The notes: generated by a model from the sequence alone, not told the origin. 64,000 nt of DNA from Tillandsia leiboldiana (GCA_029204045.2 CM055069.1:23168825-23232824), one strand, 5' to 3'. Shown: positions 45,956-58,033, counted from the stretch's first letter. A program made the numbers and translations.

Positions 45956-48900
45956 TGTCACGCCCCGGGGTCGAACTGCGACCCGGGCCCGCCAAACAGA
46001 TCCGCACACCTATGCAAACCCGCATAGGCGAAGCGTCCCACCTGCAAGAAAAGTACTATAACTAAACAGATATTCAGAGCTATAAATGAAAATCTGCTGT
46101 AACTAAAATCAATCACTGTACAACTGGAAATGAAACAACACCGTCTGCCTCCCAAAAATAATAATAATACACAATATCCTCAAATACAGCTCTAAACCCA
46201 ACCGGGAGGTAACCCCAATATATACAACAGTGTACAGTCTCTCATACAAAATATCCTCACTACAATAGTCTCTCAAAAGAGGAAAAAGAAACAACTAAAC
46301 TACAGATGATCTCCTCTGAAGGGTACCGCTACTCTCCAACGCCGGGTAGGGATCTAGCTCGCGACTCCCTCGCCACGATCAACAACCGCAGAGCCGGCCA
46401 CACCTGCTAAGACTCTGCACAACCAAAGAGAGGAGAGAAAAAGGGGGGGGAAACCCCCAAAGGGTGTGATAACTACTCCAAAAAGGGAGTTCTCATGGGT
46501 ACCACCGCCAGACCCGACGGTCTGCCCACCAAGTCCTCAAGAGACAAAAACTAACCCAAGTCATAAGACTGAAATGAGTAAGTTGGAGACTATCAACAGC
46601 TACCCTGCCCCTAACTAAAGGCTAAAAGGGGGAGAACAACAGTGGTATGCAACCACTAGCACATGAAGTGCACCATCGACCCAATCGAGCTGACTGCCAC
46701 ACCTGGTCCAGTCAAACCTGCGCCCACCTACAACCACCTCCCGCTGACGGGCAGGAATTACGTAGGGTGTCCAAACGGACTACTCGCTATCGAGTAGAGG
46801 ATCATGCAGGCTATGGTCAAAATCCACGCTCTCTCTCAGAACGGATAGAATCATGATGCTCAACCTCTCACACAGCGTTCAAGTACTCGCAACAACACGG
46901 GACCACCGTCAACCAGACGGCTCTCAACAATACAAGCACTGATCTAAACTCAACTACCAGTCTGCACTCGCCCCCAGGCACGAGTGTAACAATAAAAGTA
47001 TTTGACCGAAATAAACTCAATCGAATGAACCGGTATAAAACCCGGTACTGCCTGCTCTGTCACCAATCTCTCGAACTCAGTATATCCACTGTCCAAATGA
47101 CCGGAACCCAACACGGTCTGACCGGCACCCGACACGGTCTGACCGGACCCAACACGGTCTGACCGGAACCCAACACTGTCTGAAGCCTACTCCGGAGCGG
47201 CACTCGAGGGGAGCTACCCACACGAGTAAAGCATCTCAGTCATCAACATCAACAGTATCTCGAAATAGCAGGACTTGATCATCAATCAGATCAAAGTGGG
47301 AAAACTCAACCACCAAGGAAAGACCCGACCTCAATCGGATGCAACTAAACGATAAGTGGGAAAACTCCATCCACTAGGGAAAACCGACACCCAAATCTGG
47401 TGCATAGAGAAACATCCGGTCAACCGCCCAATAGCCGCGGTTGCCGCAAAGCCCCGCAACTAAACCAACCTGTCCCAGACACGAAGTCCCGACTACACTA
47501 CCCAGACCCCCTGCTCGAACCCGAGCAACACTGACCACCTGACTAACAAGAAGGAGAAGGGAAAAGCATGGTTTCTCCTAAGTCAAGTTCCAATAAGTAG
47601 TGCAGCAGTAAAAGATGGCCTAACTACATGACCATACAAGCATGCAATGTCCTCAAGGAAATAAAGGGGGTAAAGCATAATAACAGTTCCTTTAGGAATA
47701 AGCAACATGCCGGAATCCCAAAACTAGATCTGTCCACAACTCAGGGTTCATTAATAGAATGATCATAATAACTCCTCAGAGTACAAATCCGTACATAGCT
47801 ACGAAATCCTGTCCCAAATCATAATCCAACCACAAGAAAGGCTATGTGCTAACATGGCATGTTATATAATTTCATAGGGTAACATTATCCTAGGTAAGCT
47901 TACACTAGTCATCACATAGATGTCCAAGTCATGCAAGTCCTCAGTATACCTCATAAATACTATTCTTGCAATCATTTATACCAATATCAATAACAAGCTT
48001 ACCTACTTACCAATATAAACTATGTACCCTACACATGCATGCATCAGTCATAGAGGGGTGACATCCCCACAAGTGGACTTATACTTGCCACCACATAAAC
48101 ATTGCCTTAAACAATTACTGATAATAAGCTCACCCACCTGAAGCGCTTAACCCAAGGCAAACCTGAAGTCGGTGAAGTGGGTAGACGCCCGCGTCCAAAA
48201 TCTGCCAACAAAACACCCTCGGTACAAGTCGCGCAAGCCTTGGCTCCAAACAGCTGAAAACACCCCTGAGTACAACAATAAGGCTTAACATTATACTTTT
48301 ATTCCAAAATTAACCAAACATACACCATCTGAAAACCAGTCCCAAAGCCGCGCATATTTCACCTGCTGCAAGTGCCCAGAAAAATCCAATAAAAATACCA
48401 CAGTAATCCTCGCGTCAATACCTTCGAAACGAGTACCTGCACGTCCAATTCCGAGCTTCCTACACTGAGAAACAATTCCGACAAGGGAACCACCCCGAAT
48501 CAAACTACACTCAAAAACTGTAGCAACAATTACTGTTCACAGATAATCTTCACCTTCGAGAAATATTCAGAAAATTCCAAGAAAATTTGGGCATATTCCT
48601 CGTGAAGTGTAGATGCAAATCGCCTGTTGAATCGCCCCAATCCGATGCCTGTGCGCGAAGATATCACCAAAACACCGCGCCGCTGTCCCAGAACTCCGCC
48701 CAGAAAAAGGGGTTACAAGATGATCCGAAAGACCCATGAAAAACTCGGAATGGGAAAGACCAGTAAACATGGGAAACATAGCCCTACCTGTCGTGAAGCC
48801 AACGGCGCAAGAATCACTGAAAAAGGTGCTCGGGGGTAAGCCGGGGGAGTCCTCGCACCAAAACGCGACGAAGAAGACCACAAACGAACGAGCGTCGCGC

Positions 48901-50094
48901 CGCGCCGTAAAAATAGAAACCTCGATAAGCGTGCCACCAAAAATCCCAAAACTTTGCAGAAAGATGCAGCCAAACTAGGGGATCAACTTTGCTGAAGGCA
49001 CCCCAGCGAGAAGAGGCTCGGAAATGGCGGAAAAGGGAGAAGAAGAGAGCTCGGATCGCCTTTTATAGGCTGCAGAAACAAATGGGAAAATACCGGTTAT
49101 GTCCCAATTTCCGGGCGCATGCCACTTTCGGGCGCGTACTGTAGCAGCCCGAAAATCCCAAAGGCGCGCACTGTAGCAGCCCGGAAGTCCCCTGGGCCTC
49201 CACGTCGCCCGCCAAACAGGCGACAGCCGCACCCGCCGCAAGCGTCGCGCCACGTGGCCACCCGCGGACGACGACACGTGGCACGCTCCCCGGTCAACGC
49301 CCGCCTGCCGCGCCCACGTGCCCGCCTGACGCCGCCGCCTGCCACCCTGCCGCGCACAGTAGACCCACCAATAGGAGAACGCCACGTGTCATGCCACTTC
49401 CTAGTGAACCCGGTGCACGAAATCATGTGGACCGAACCAATGCAAACCTGCCGCGTGTCCAAGCCCGGTGCACCGTAAACCCTGAGCCATCCCGAAACTG
49501 CGTAGACGAACAGCCGTGAACCCACCTCTAGGATGATGCCACGTGTCACCCCCGGTCCACCGTGCACCCCGCACTCCCCCGTAGACCGCGCCCCGCGGAC
49601 CGGCCCACTCCTGAGCCGCCACGCGTCCAGCCCCCGGTGCACGCCTGCCGCGTGGACCGGGCGGCCCGCGCCTCCGTCCGCCGCGCTGCCGGCGGCCGCT
49701 CCGCCGCTGCCGCCGCCGCCGAAAACACTGTTCCGGCGTGAACAGTGTCCGGTGCTCAAAAATGACAAGTGGGTAGTCCGTTTTAACCATTTTCGCGCGC
49801 TGAATCCGAATTTGATGTCCATTTCGCCAAATTCCAACTCCAAAATTTGCCGAAGGCATCCGGAAAGGTAATCCTTGGTCCAAACTTCGCGCTGAGTCCA
49901 AATTTAATATCCACTTCGCGCGAAACCACTTCTAACGATCCGACGGAGTCCAATGATCACCCACGTGATCCATTAAACACACTGAGCCCAACACTAATGT
50001 CCAATTGGGGCACAAATCCCACCAACACGCCACATAGGCCTCCGGGGGCTGTAGATGATCCAGTAATCTCGACGTGGGGATCCAGGTCCTCACA
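45956..50094 (-). mobile_element. Solo LTR of a sister Ty3/gypsy family
   Basis: 4139 bp, TGTCACGCC...GTCCTCACA, bounded by perfect GCATA duplications with no PBS, PPT or internal sequence. Related to LTR-A/B/C but clearly diverged. It keeps the hexaloop hairpin (46009-46028), a short G tract, a 22-25 bp CGGTCTGACCGG-type repeat at 47095-47185 and a GC-rich block (49130-49740). TATA box on the minus strand at 49061-49070 (GCCTATAAAA). Solo LTRs arise by recombination between the two LTRs of one element. Confidence 0.92.
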
Positions 50095-53000
50095 GCATAT
50101 GCCTGCTATGCCTGCCATGCCTGCCTATACCTTCCCTGCCTGCCTATGCCGGTTATGCCTGCCATGCCTGCCTATGCCTTCCCTGCCTGCCTATGCCGGT
50201 TATGCCTGCCATGCCTGCCTATGCCTTCCCGTACAACGGTCAACCACTCACAATGACCCTGGGACCACCGTATCCCCAAACGATGCCCAACAACACTAGC
50301 ACTGGTCTAAACACAGCTACTAGACTCCACTCGTTCCCCCTGACACGAGTGCAACTATAAAGCAGGTGTCTGTAATAAACCCAATCTAATGCCACCACCA
50401 GTAAAACTGGTACTGCCTGCTGTGCTATAAGTCTCATCTGCGGGAATACTGACCGACTTCTGACCAGTACGGTCGCATCCCACAATGGGTGACAGACCGA
50501 CTACTGCCCGGTACGGTCGCACCCAAAATACGTAATAGGCCGGCTCCTGACCGGCGCGGTCGCACACTCCGGAGTGGCACTCGAGGGGAGCGACCCACAC
50601 GAGTAAAGTGCCTGAGAAATAAGTAACCAAAAGCAGGACTGGATCATGACTCTGATCAATGTAGGAAAGTCCAACCACTAAGGAAAGCCCTGGGTCCTCA
50701 ATCAGATGCAAAAATACTCAACTAGTGGGAAACTCTGTCCACTAGAGAAAACAGATACCCAATCTGGTGCATAAATAAATGTCCGGTCAACCGCCCAATA
50801 TCCGCGGTTGCCGCAAAGCCCCACAACTAATCCAACCTGTCCCAGACACCAAGTCCTAACTACACTACCCAGAACCCCTGCTCGAACCTGAGCAACACAG
50901 ACCGCCTGACAAACAAAGAAGGAGTAAAGGATAACATGGTTTCTCCTAAGTCAAGTTCCAAAAGTAGTGCAGCAGTAAAAGATGGCCTAACTACATGTCC
51001 ATGCAACCATGCAAATGTCCTTCACATAGGGTAAGTCCCTTAAGTAAACATTTACAATTTATCATCATGAATATATGAACGCTGCAAGTTCTCGATAATA
51101 TTAAATATGAATATTAATCTTGCAATTCCCTTTGTACAATCATCCCTCCTAGCTTACCTCCCAATATCATACAATTACTGTACTTTAAACGTGCGTGCGT
51201 TCTAATATAAGAATTGAAGAACTGTCCATCAGTTCTGAGAATAGAGCACCCACCTGAAGTGCTGAATCCAAGGCAAACCTGGGGTTGGTGAAGAGTGTCG
51301 CCACTTGTACGCACCATCCTCTGAACCCGTATCCACGGTACCTGTCGCGCGAGCCTCGGCACCAAACAGCTGAAAACACCCGTAATCCACTATCTTTATT
51401 TTCTCCAGTCCCAACTGGTTCAGAAACAGTCACGAACCCACCTAGGTACAACAGTAGGATCCAAGATGACACTTTTATTCCAAAATTTAACAAAGTACAC
51501 ACAGTGCGAAAATCAGTCCCAAAGATGTAATTATTTCACCAGCAGCGAGAACTCTGAAAAATCCAACATAAATACTATCACGTTCCTCGTGTCGATACCT
51601 TCGAAACGAGTACCTGCACGCCCAATTCCGAGCAACGTAGACTAAGTTACAAATTCCACAACACAGGGTGCTCACAACCACACAACACATAACTGTATTT
51701 CCATACACAGATAAAGGGAGGAAAGTATACTTTCGGGCAAGTCTTAGAAAAATCCAATAAAATTACCGTGACATTCCTTCCGTCGTACAGATGAAAAAGT
51801 CCAAAGGCTCGCCTCCATCTGATGCCCGGTTGCGGAGATAAAAATCCGGCAAGGTGTCGCTATCCAGAATTCCTCACAGAAAATGGGATCCCAATAAGCA
51901 TGGAAAAACTCCTCGAAAAGCACAAAACCAGGAGGAGAGAAGAATACCAAGATTGTAGCTCTATCCGTCGCGGATCCAACGGCGCAAGAATTGCCTAAAA
52001 CAGAGGTCGGAGTAGGCTGGGGAAGCTCGCGCACCGAAACACGACGAAGGGGATTACAATAAGACGAGCGTCGCGCCGCGCATCCGTCCAGCTGGAAAAA
52101 TCTCGCGCGCTCCGCGAGGTCCACGGCGCCCCTCCACACCCTCACCAAATCTCTTCCCTTACTCCCTCTCTCTCGGTTGAAGAAGAATAAAAGAAAGGGA
52201 CGAAGAAATGGTGTGCGGGGAGAAAAAGGAAGAAGAGAAGTAAAGGGAGGAGGGGGGGTTCTCGGTGGACCGGGTCCACGGTGCACCGGCCGCTGTCAGC
52301 CGGTCCACCGCACAGGGGCTCGTGCGCCAGGCGTAGGCACATGCCTGCCTGTCCACGCGGCGCACGGCCAGTGCGCCACGCGGGCGCGGTTGCCGCGCGC
52401 CACACGGGCGCGTGACACCCAACGCCGCGCAGGCGCGGGACATGCCGCGCGCCACACGGGCGCGCGCCACCCGCGTGACCATGCGCGCCAGTGGGGGCCC
52501 ACCACGTGGCGGCCCCCCGCACCACGCACCGCAGGCGCGCTTCCCCAGCGCGCCTGCCTGGCGCGCCCATGCGCTCCGTACGCCTCGAACTGCACGCCAG
52601 CGCCTCCCCGGGATCCATGCCATCGCGCCACGCCTCGAGATTCGTGCTGCGTTGCCTTGAAAAACGCGCACGTCAACCGGGTTCCAAAACAATCAAATAA
52701 ATAGTCCATTCTCAACGATTTCGCGCGCTGAATCCAAAAACGATGTCCATTTCTCCAAATTCTTATCCAAAAATTTGCCGAAAGCCCCCCGGAAATCCCA
52801 CTTGCTCCGATTTTCACGTTGGGTCCATTTCTGAAACCTGTTTTTCCAAAACCCAACTCTAAAAACTACCGAAGGCATCCGGGGCGGTGATCCTTTATCC
52901 AAACTTCGTCCTGAGTCCAATTTTGACATCTGCGTCGCGCGAAACCGCTTCTAAACACCCGATGGGTCCCGATTCCCACGTGATCCCTTTCTAAGCCCGA

Positions 53001-53182
53001 AATCCATCACTTGTGTCCAAATTGCGCACAATCACCACCGACACACCACGCAAGCCTCCAGTGATGCAAACTAAATCCCAAATTGCACCACAAATGCATT
53101 TTTGGGCCCGACATGCGCACAAACACTCCGAAAGGCCACTAATCCGACAGTAACCTCTTAAGTGGGGATTCGGGTCCTCACA
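50095..53182 (-). mobile_element. LTR-C, third part, and right border of the tandem array
   Basis: Resumes with GCATA and minisatellite to 50231, then follows LTR-B to GTCCTCACA at 53182. It is followed by foreign sequence, not a PPT, so this is the outer (5') end of the array. The candidate TSD base set is GTGAC (53183-53187); the other end is outside the window. Confidence 0.88.
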
Positions 53183-53313
53183 GTGACCGAGTGAGGACCC
53201 CTCCTTGTTAGGGCCCTTTTCCCTTATTGGATGGCAGAGTGGGTATGCTTCGGGATGTTTTGGTCGGGTTGACACAGGATGTGGTTGGTACGTGTTGCAC
53301 TGGTTGTTATTCC

Positions 53314-53370
<57 letters not shown>

Positions 53371-53707
53371 AGCTTTTGATGGAGCCCTGTGGTATTTCAT
53401 GTCTCAACTCGAGAGTGTGTTGTTTTTGGATCCCTCGCCTGTGAGTTACTCGCCCTATTTGAGATCTCGGAATGTTTGGGGTACGAGGGACGCCCGTTGC
53501 GAATTCTAGCTCGTGAGATTAGAGGTTGCGCAATCGGGCTATGCCGTACTGGTTGTTGCTGTTCTTGTTGTTGAGGAGTGATCATCGGGGTGTGAGTAGT
53601 GACTTGGGAGCTGGAGAGGGTGATGTTGAGTACTTACCCTTAGTGTTGTGACTCCTGGTGGAATTGAGCTAGTTTCGAGGACGAAACTTTCTTTTAGTGG
53701 GGGAGGA
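53183..53707 (+). pseudogene. pol: Older plus-strand Ty3 relative: 3' end of internal region with integrase-tail relic
   Basis: Aligns in opposite orientation with the PPT side of internal regions 2 and 3 (for example GGGTATGCTTCGGG, ACGAGGGACGCCCGTTGC). Frame 53389-53574 contains DPSLACELLAL and YEGRPLRILAREIRG, the end of Ty3 Pol. It ends TCGAGGACGAAAC ... AGTGGGGGAGGA, a PPT. The tandem array appears to have inserted into it. Confidence 0.75.
53316..53370. repeat. Poly(C) tract, 55 bp
   Basis: Uninterrupted run of 55 C within the relic internal region. Exact length is unreliable in any sequencing method. Confidence 0.9.
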
Positions 53708-54827
53708 TTTGAGGACCTGGATCCCCGCGATGAGATTATTGGTTGATTGGCAGCTTACGGAGGCCTGTGTGGTGTGTCGGTGGTGTTTGTGCACAATTTG
53801 GACACAAGTGAGGGACTTCAGGCTTAAAATGGATCACGTGAGTGATCGGTTGACCCCGTCGGATCTTTAGAAGTGGTTTCGTGCAAAACAGATATTAAAA
53901 TTGGACTCGGCGTGAAATTTGGGTTAAGAACACCTTCCCTAATGCCTTCGACAATTTTTAGAATTGGAATTTGGCAAAACGGACAGCGGATTTGGATTCA
54001 GCGCGCGAAAACGATAAAAACGGACTATTCACTTGTATTTTTCGGAGCTCGGATGCCGCGCATGGATTTCGAGGCAAGGGGGCACTGTTCCGGCTCCGGC
54101 GGGCGGCGGTGGCGGCGGCGGGCAGTGGCGGAGCGCGGCGGTGCGGGCTCGGGCAGGCGGCGGAGCAACCGCGGGCAGGCACCCGGGCGCGGGCAGGCGC
54201 GCGGGCTCGCGGGCAGGCGCGCGGTCCACGGGCCGGCGTGCACTGGAGGGCGGGGCACGTGGCATGATTGTACTGGTCGGTGCTGTGGACCCAGTTCACG
54301 GAACGAGGGCTGTTGGCCTTGGGGCGCGTGCGTACAGGGTTGGCAGGCGGCGTCGCAGGCGAGCACGTGGGCGCTGACCGCGGGTTCCCACGCATTTGGT
54401 GCGCCACGTGTCGGCATCTGTGTGGGCCACGTGGCGCACGGGCGTTGGTTGGTGCGGCTGTTGGCTGTTACGTGGCGATGTGGCGCAACCAGGGCAATCC
54501 GGACGCGTGATGGACGGCTGGGATTAAAGCACTGTTTACGCCCGATTCTTTCGGTTGCCCGAAAATGTACCCCAAAGTGTATTTTTGGACCCGGATTTCA
54601 GCCTATAAATAGAGTTTGAGGGCGTTATGAGCGGGGTTTTTGGCAATTTTGGAGCTCCCCCTTTTCACAGAGGCTTCTACACTGTGTTTTCTACCCTCCC
54701 TTGGATCTTGGGCATTTTAGGACACTCCGGCTTCGGCATTATCTGCGACGCGCCGCATAGCGACGCACTTTGGATTTTTGGCTATTACCGTTGCTCTTCA
54801 GTCCGCGAGGCACACCGGATCACCCCG
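53708..54827 (+). mobile_element. Older plus-strand Ty3 relative: U3 part of its 3' LTR
   Basis: Starts TTTGAGGACCTGG right after the PPT (TG expected, TT seen). GC-rich U3, then a TATA box CCTATAAATAGAG at 54602-54614. Cut at 54827 by the next element; its remainder is beyond the window. Confidence 0.75.
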
Positions 54828-54878
54828 TGTCACGCCCCGGGGGTCGAACTGCGACCCGGGCTCGCCAACAGATCCGCC

Positions 54879-54904
54879 GTCTGTACGGAAACTGCCGTAC
54901 AGAC
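54879..54904 (-). other. U5 hexaloop hairpin, GC family
   Basis: GTCTGTACGG and CCGTACAGAC, a perfect 10-bp stem with loop AAACTG, followed by CGAAGCGTC. Positionally equivalent to 2051-2070 but with different stem bases. Repeated in the 5' LTR near 61762-61787. Confidence 0.7.
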
Positions 54905-55177
54905 GAAGCGTCTAACCTGCAAAAGAGATCTAAAGCTAACAAGTATCAGAGCTGAAAGGAAGCTGAAACACTAAGCGGTGAAAAGTCCAAGTACACCAGT
55001 CCACTAGCACCCCCAACATAAGTACAAAAGTGGAAACTGAAAAGTACAAGAGACACCACACCGACACCACTGACTCGGGTAGGAGCTAGCCAGCCACGCG
55101 CAAACCTCGGTCAGAAAGCTCCGAATGAGCCAAACCTGGAACGGTCGCCTCAGGAACACCTGTCATCACAGCGGGTG

Positions 55178-55240
55178 TGAGATCTACTGCAACAGTCAGA
55201 TCTCAGTGGGCACCAAAGCTAACCCCACGGTACACCCACT
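55178..55240 (-). other. Second leader hairpin plus outer stem, GC family
   Basis: TGAGATCT/AGATCTCA (55178-55185, 55198-55205), then AGTGGG/CCCACT (55205-55210, 55235-55240). LTR-A has TGAGAACT/AGTTCTCA and GTGGG/CCCAC at the same places. Confidence 0.6.
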
Positions 55241-55265
55241 CAGTCTGCTGGAGAGAAAAAACTCA

Positions 55266-55266
55266 A

Positions 55267-55302
<36 letters not shown>
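55266..55302. repeat. (ATAG)n microsatellite
   Basis: About nine ATAG units; the same in the 5' LTR at about 62150-62183. Confidence 0.92.
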
Positions 55303-55549
55303 CTGAAAATGAATCTATCGCTACGTGTCTCAATGCAATGCTGGAAGTAAGTTCTCAGTCTCTCTCACGGGAGGCCTGGAAACTACGAACGTCTGCGCCC
55401 CCTACAGCCCTTATCAAACAAGAACATGCTGTAGGCTTAGGCGCCCATAGTTTCCGCCCCCGCACTGGGACTGCTAGAACTCTACAAGACACTAGAAGGC
55501 CACCTCAATCCCTTCTAGTAACCACCTGGTGACTCGGCCAGGGCATAAC

Positions 55550-55935
55550 TATCTATCTGGTAACTCAGCCAGTGATATCTACACATCTGGTAACTCAGCC
55601 AGTGATTTATACCCATCTGGTAACTCTGCCAGTGGTATCTACTCATCTGGTAATTCAGCCAGGGATTTATACCCATCTGGTAACTCTGCCAGTGGTATCT
55701 ACTCATCTGGTAACTCAGCCAGTGATTTATACCCATCTGGTAACTCCGCCAGTGGTATCTACTCATCTGGTAACTCAGCCAGTGATTTATACCCGTCTGG
55801 TAATTCCGCCAGTGGTATCTGCTCATCTGGTAACTCAGCCAGTGATTTATACCCGTCTGGTAACTCCGCCAGTGGTATCTGCTCATCTGGTAACTCAGCC
55901 AGTGATTTATACCCCTCTGGTAACTCTGCCAGTAC
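55550..55935. repeat. 30-bp (60-bp higher order) TCTGGTAACTC array
   Basis: Thirteen units of about 30 bp beginning TCTGGTAACTC(A/T/C)GCCAG, alternating in pairs (…GATTTATACCC / …GGTATCTACTCA) to give a strict 60-bp period. Because 30 is a multiple of 3, several frames stay open (Ser-Gly-Asn-Ser-Ala repeats). An equivalent array is at about 62432-62817. The core CTGGTAACTC-GCCAG also occurs four times in the internal region (60006-60122). Confidence 0.92.
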
Positions 55936-56454
55936 AACTCGTATACTCTAACGATGCGACTAACACTCGTGTCCAAGTCGGAAACGACAACCCTCGACTT
56001 GCACGACTGTTCCGCAAATACCTGATAGTAAGGATACGATACCTTTGCATTCGGAAGCATAAAAGGGCAATCCGTAGTTCCTTGGAAGAAACCAACCCAC
56101 CTGCGATCCATCCGCGAAAACCGTGCGCCAAACGGAGGTCCCGATGCGATCCCGCAGCTCCACGCGGCAAAACACGCGCCACCGGCCACGTGAGAAGCTA
56201 ACACTATGCCACAACTGCGAGATAAGAAGAGGGACCGGGATCAGAAAAACATGCGGCTAAAACCGCGCTCACAAAGGCGAAAGAAACCCATCCGGCGACG
56301 AGAAACGCCGCGCGTTGCACGGAAAACCCATCGCGCACACACGCCGCGGCGCGTCGCCGAGTCGCAGCCTGCGCGGCCAATGCGGCGCAGCTGCACGGCC
56401 CCCAAAACCCAGCCGCGCGGCGCTGGCCCAGCCGCCCGCGCGGCGCCCAGCAAG

Positions 56455-57430
56455 CCCGCGCGGCACAAGGCCGCCCGCGCGGGGCCCCTGCAGGGCCGCG
56501 CGCCCACGGGCGCAGCCTGCAGGCCCGCGCGGCACAAGGCCGCCCGCGCGGGGCCCCTGCAGCGCCGCGCGCCCAAGGGCGCGGCCTGCAGGCCCGCGCG
56601 GCACAAGGCCGCCCGCGCGGGGCCCCTGCAGCGCCGCGCGCCCAAGGGCGCGGCCTGCAGGCCCGCGCGGCACAAGGCCGCCCGCGCGGGGCCCCTGCAG
56701 CGCCGCGCGCCCAAGGGCGCGGCCTGCAGGCCCGCGCGGCGCAGGGCCGCCCGCGCGGGGCCCCTGCAGGGCCGCGCGCCCACGGGCGCGGCCTGCAGGC
56801 CCGCGCGGCGCAGGGCCGCCCGCGCGGGGCCCCTGCAGGGCCGCGCGCCCACGGGCGCGGCCTGCAGGCCAGCGCGGCGCAGGGCCGCCCGCGCGGGGCC
56901 CCTGCAGGGCCGCGCGCCCACGGGCGCGGCCTGCAGGCCCGCGCGGCACAAGGCCGCCCGCGCGGGGCCCCTACAGCGCCGCGCGCCCAAGGGCGCGGCC
57001 TGCAGGCCCGCGCGGCACAAGGCCGCCCGCGCGGGGCCCCTGCAGCGCCGCGCGCCCAAGGGCGCGGCCTGCAGGCCCGCGCGGCGCAGGGCCGCCCGCG
57101 CGGGGCCCCTGCAGCGCCGCGCGCCCACGGGCGCGGCCTGCAGGCCCGCGCGGCGCAGGGCCGCCCGCGCGGGGCCCCTGCAGGGCCGCGCGCCCACGGG
57201 CGCGGCCTGCAGGCCCGCGCGGCACAAGGCCGCCCGCGCGGGGCCCCTGCAGCGCCGCACGCCCAAGGGCGCGGCCTGCAGGCCCGCGCGGCGCAGGGCC
57301 GCCCGCGCGGGGCCCCCCGCAGGGCCGCGCGCCCACGGGCGCGGCCCGCAGGCCCGCGCGGCACAGGGCCGCCCGCGCGGGGCCCCCCGCAGGGCCGCGC
57401 GCCCACGGGCGCGGCCCGCAGGCCCGCGCG
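56455..57430. repeat. 69-bp GC-rich palindromic tandem array
   Basis: Fourteen units of 69 bp (starts 56461, 56530, 56599, ... to about 57360), nearly all G and C. Most units contain the palindromes CCCGCGCGGG, GGGGCCCC and GGCCTGCAGGCC and the stem CGCGCCC-NN-GGGCGCG. Units fall into two types (CACAAGG or GCAGGG). 69 = 23 codons, so long frames are open in most of the six frames; I do not call them genes. Diverged units continue to about 57760. Confidence 0.93.
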
Positions 57431-58004
57431 GCACCTTGCAGTGCCGCGCGCACAGCGCGCGGCCTGCATGGTCGCGCGGCACAGGGGTTGCCCGCGCGGC
57501 ACCCCTGCAGTGCCGCGCGCCCAGCGCGCGGCCTGCAGGGCCGCGCGGCCCCAAGGCCGCCCGCGCGGCACCTTACAGTGCCGCGCGCCCCGCGCGGCCT
57601 GCAAGGCCGCGCGGCACAGGGGATGCCCGCGCGGCGCCCCTGCAGGGCCGCGCGCCCCGCGCGGCCTGCCAGGCCGCGCGGCACAGCGGATGCCCGCGCG
57701 GCACCCCTGCAGTGCCGCGCGCCCAGCGCGCAGCCTGCAGGGCCGCGCGGCACCATGCCGCCCCTGTGCAGCCCGGCGCCCTGCTGTCCCACCTTGGCAG
57801 CAGGGCGCAGCAGTGCGCGGCGCCCAAGCGCCCCCTCCCGGCCACGCGCCGGATGACTAGCCGCACGGCTCCGGCCACCGGGGAGAAGAAAAGAGTGAAA
57901 AAAAATAAAAAGAAACCAACCTCCTCGCGGCACGCCGGTCCTCGCTCGGCTCCATGCCCACGCTCGGAGAAGAAAACGCCCAATAGGAGCCTCCTCCAAA
58001 GCCC

Positions 58005-58033
58005 TCTTCTTCTTCTTCTTCTTCTTCTTCTCT
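58005..58033. repeat. (TCT)n run
   Basis: About nine TCT units; a GAA purine run in the transcript, just downstream of the TATA box. Confidence 0.88.

Noticed and set aside
55550..55935. Regular 30-bp repeats resembling a CRISPR array
   Set aside because: The intervals between repeats are themselves repeated, not unique spacers. It is a higher-order tandem repeat in a plant LTR with no cas genes.
55515..56204. Ser-Gly-Asn-Ser-Ala and Tyr-Gln-Met repeat proteins across the 30-bp array
   Set aside because: Open frames exist on both strands because the unit is 30 bp; they begin and end in unrelated LTR sequence.
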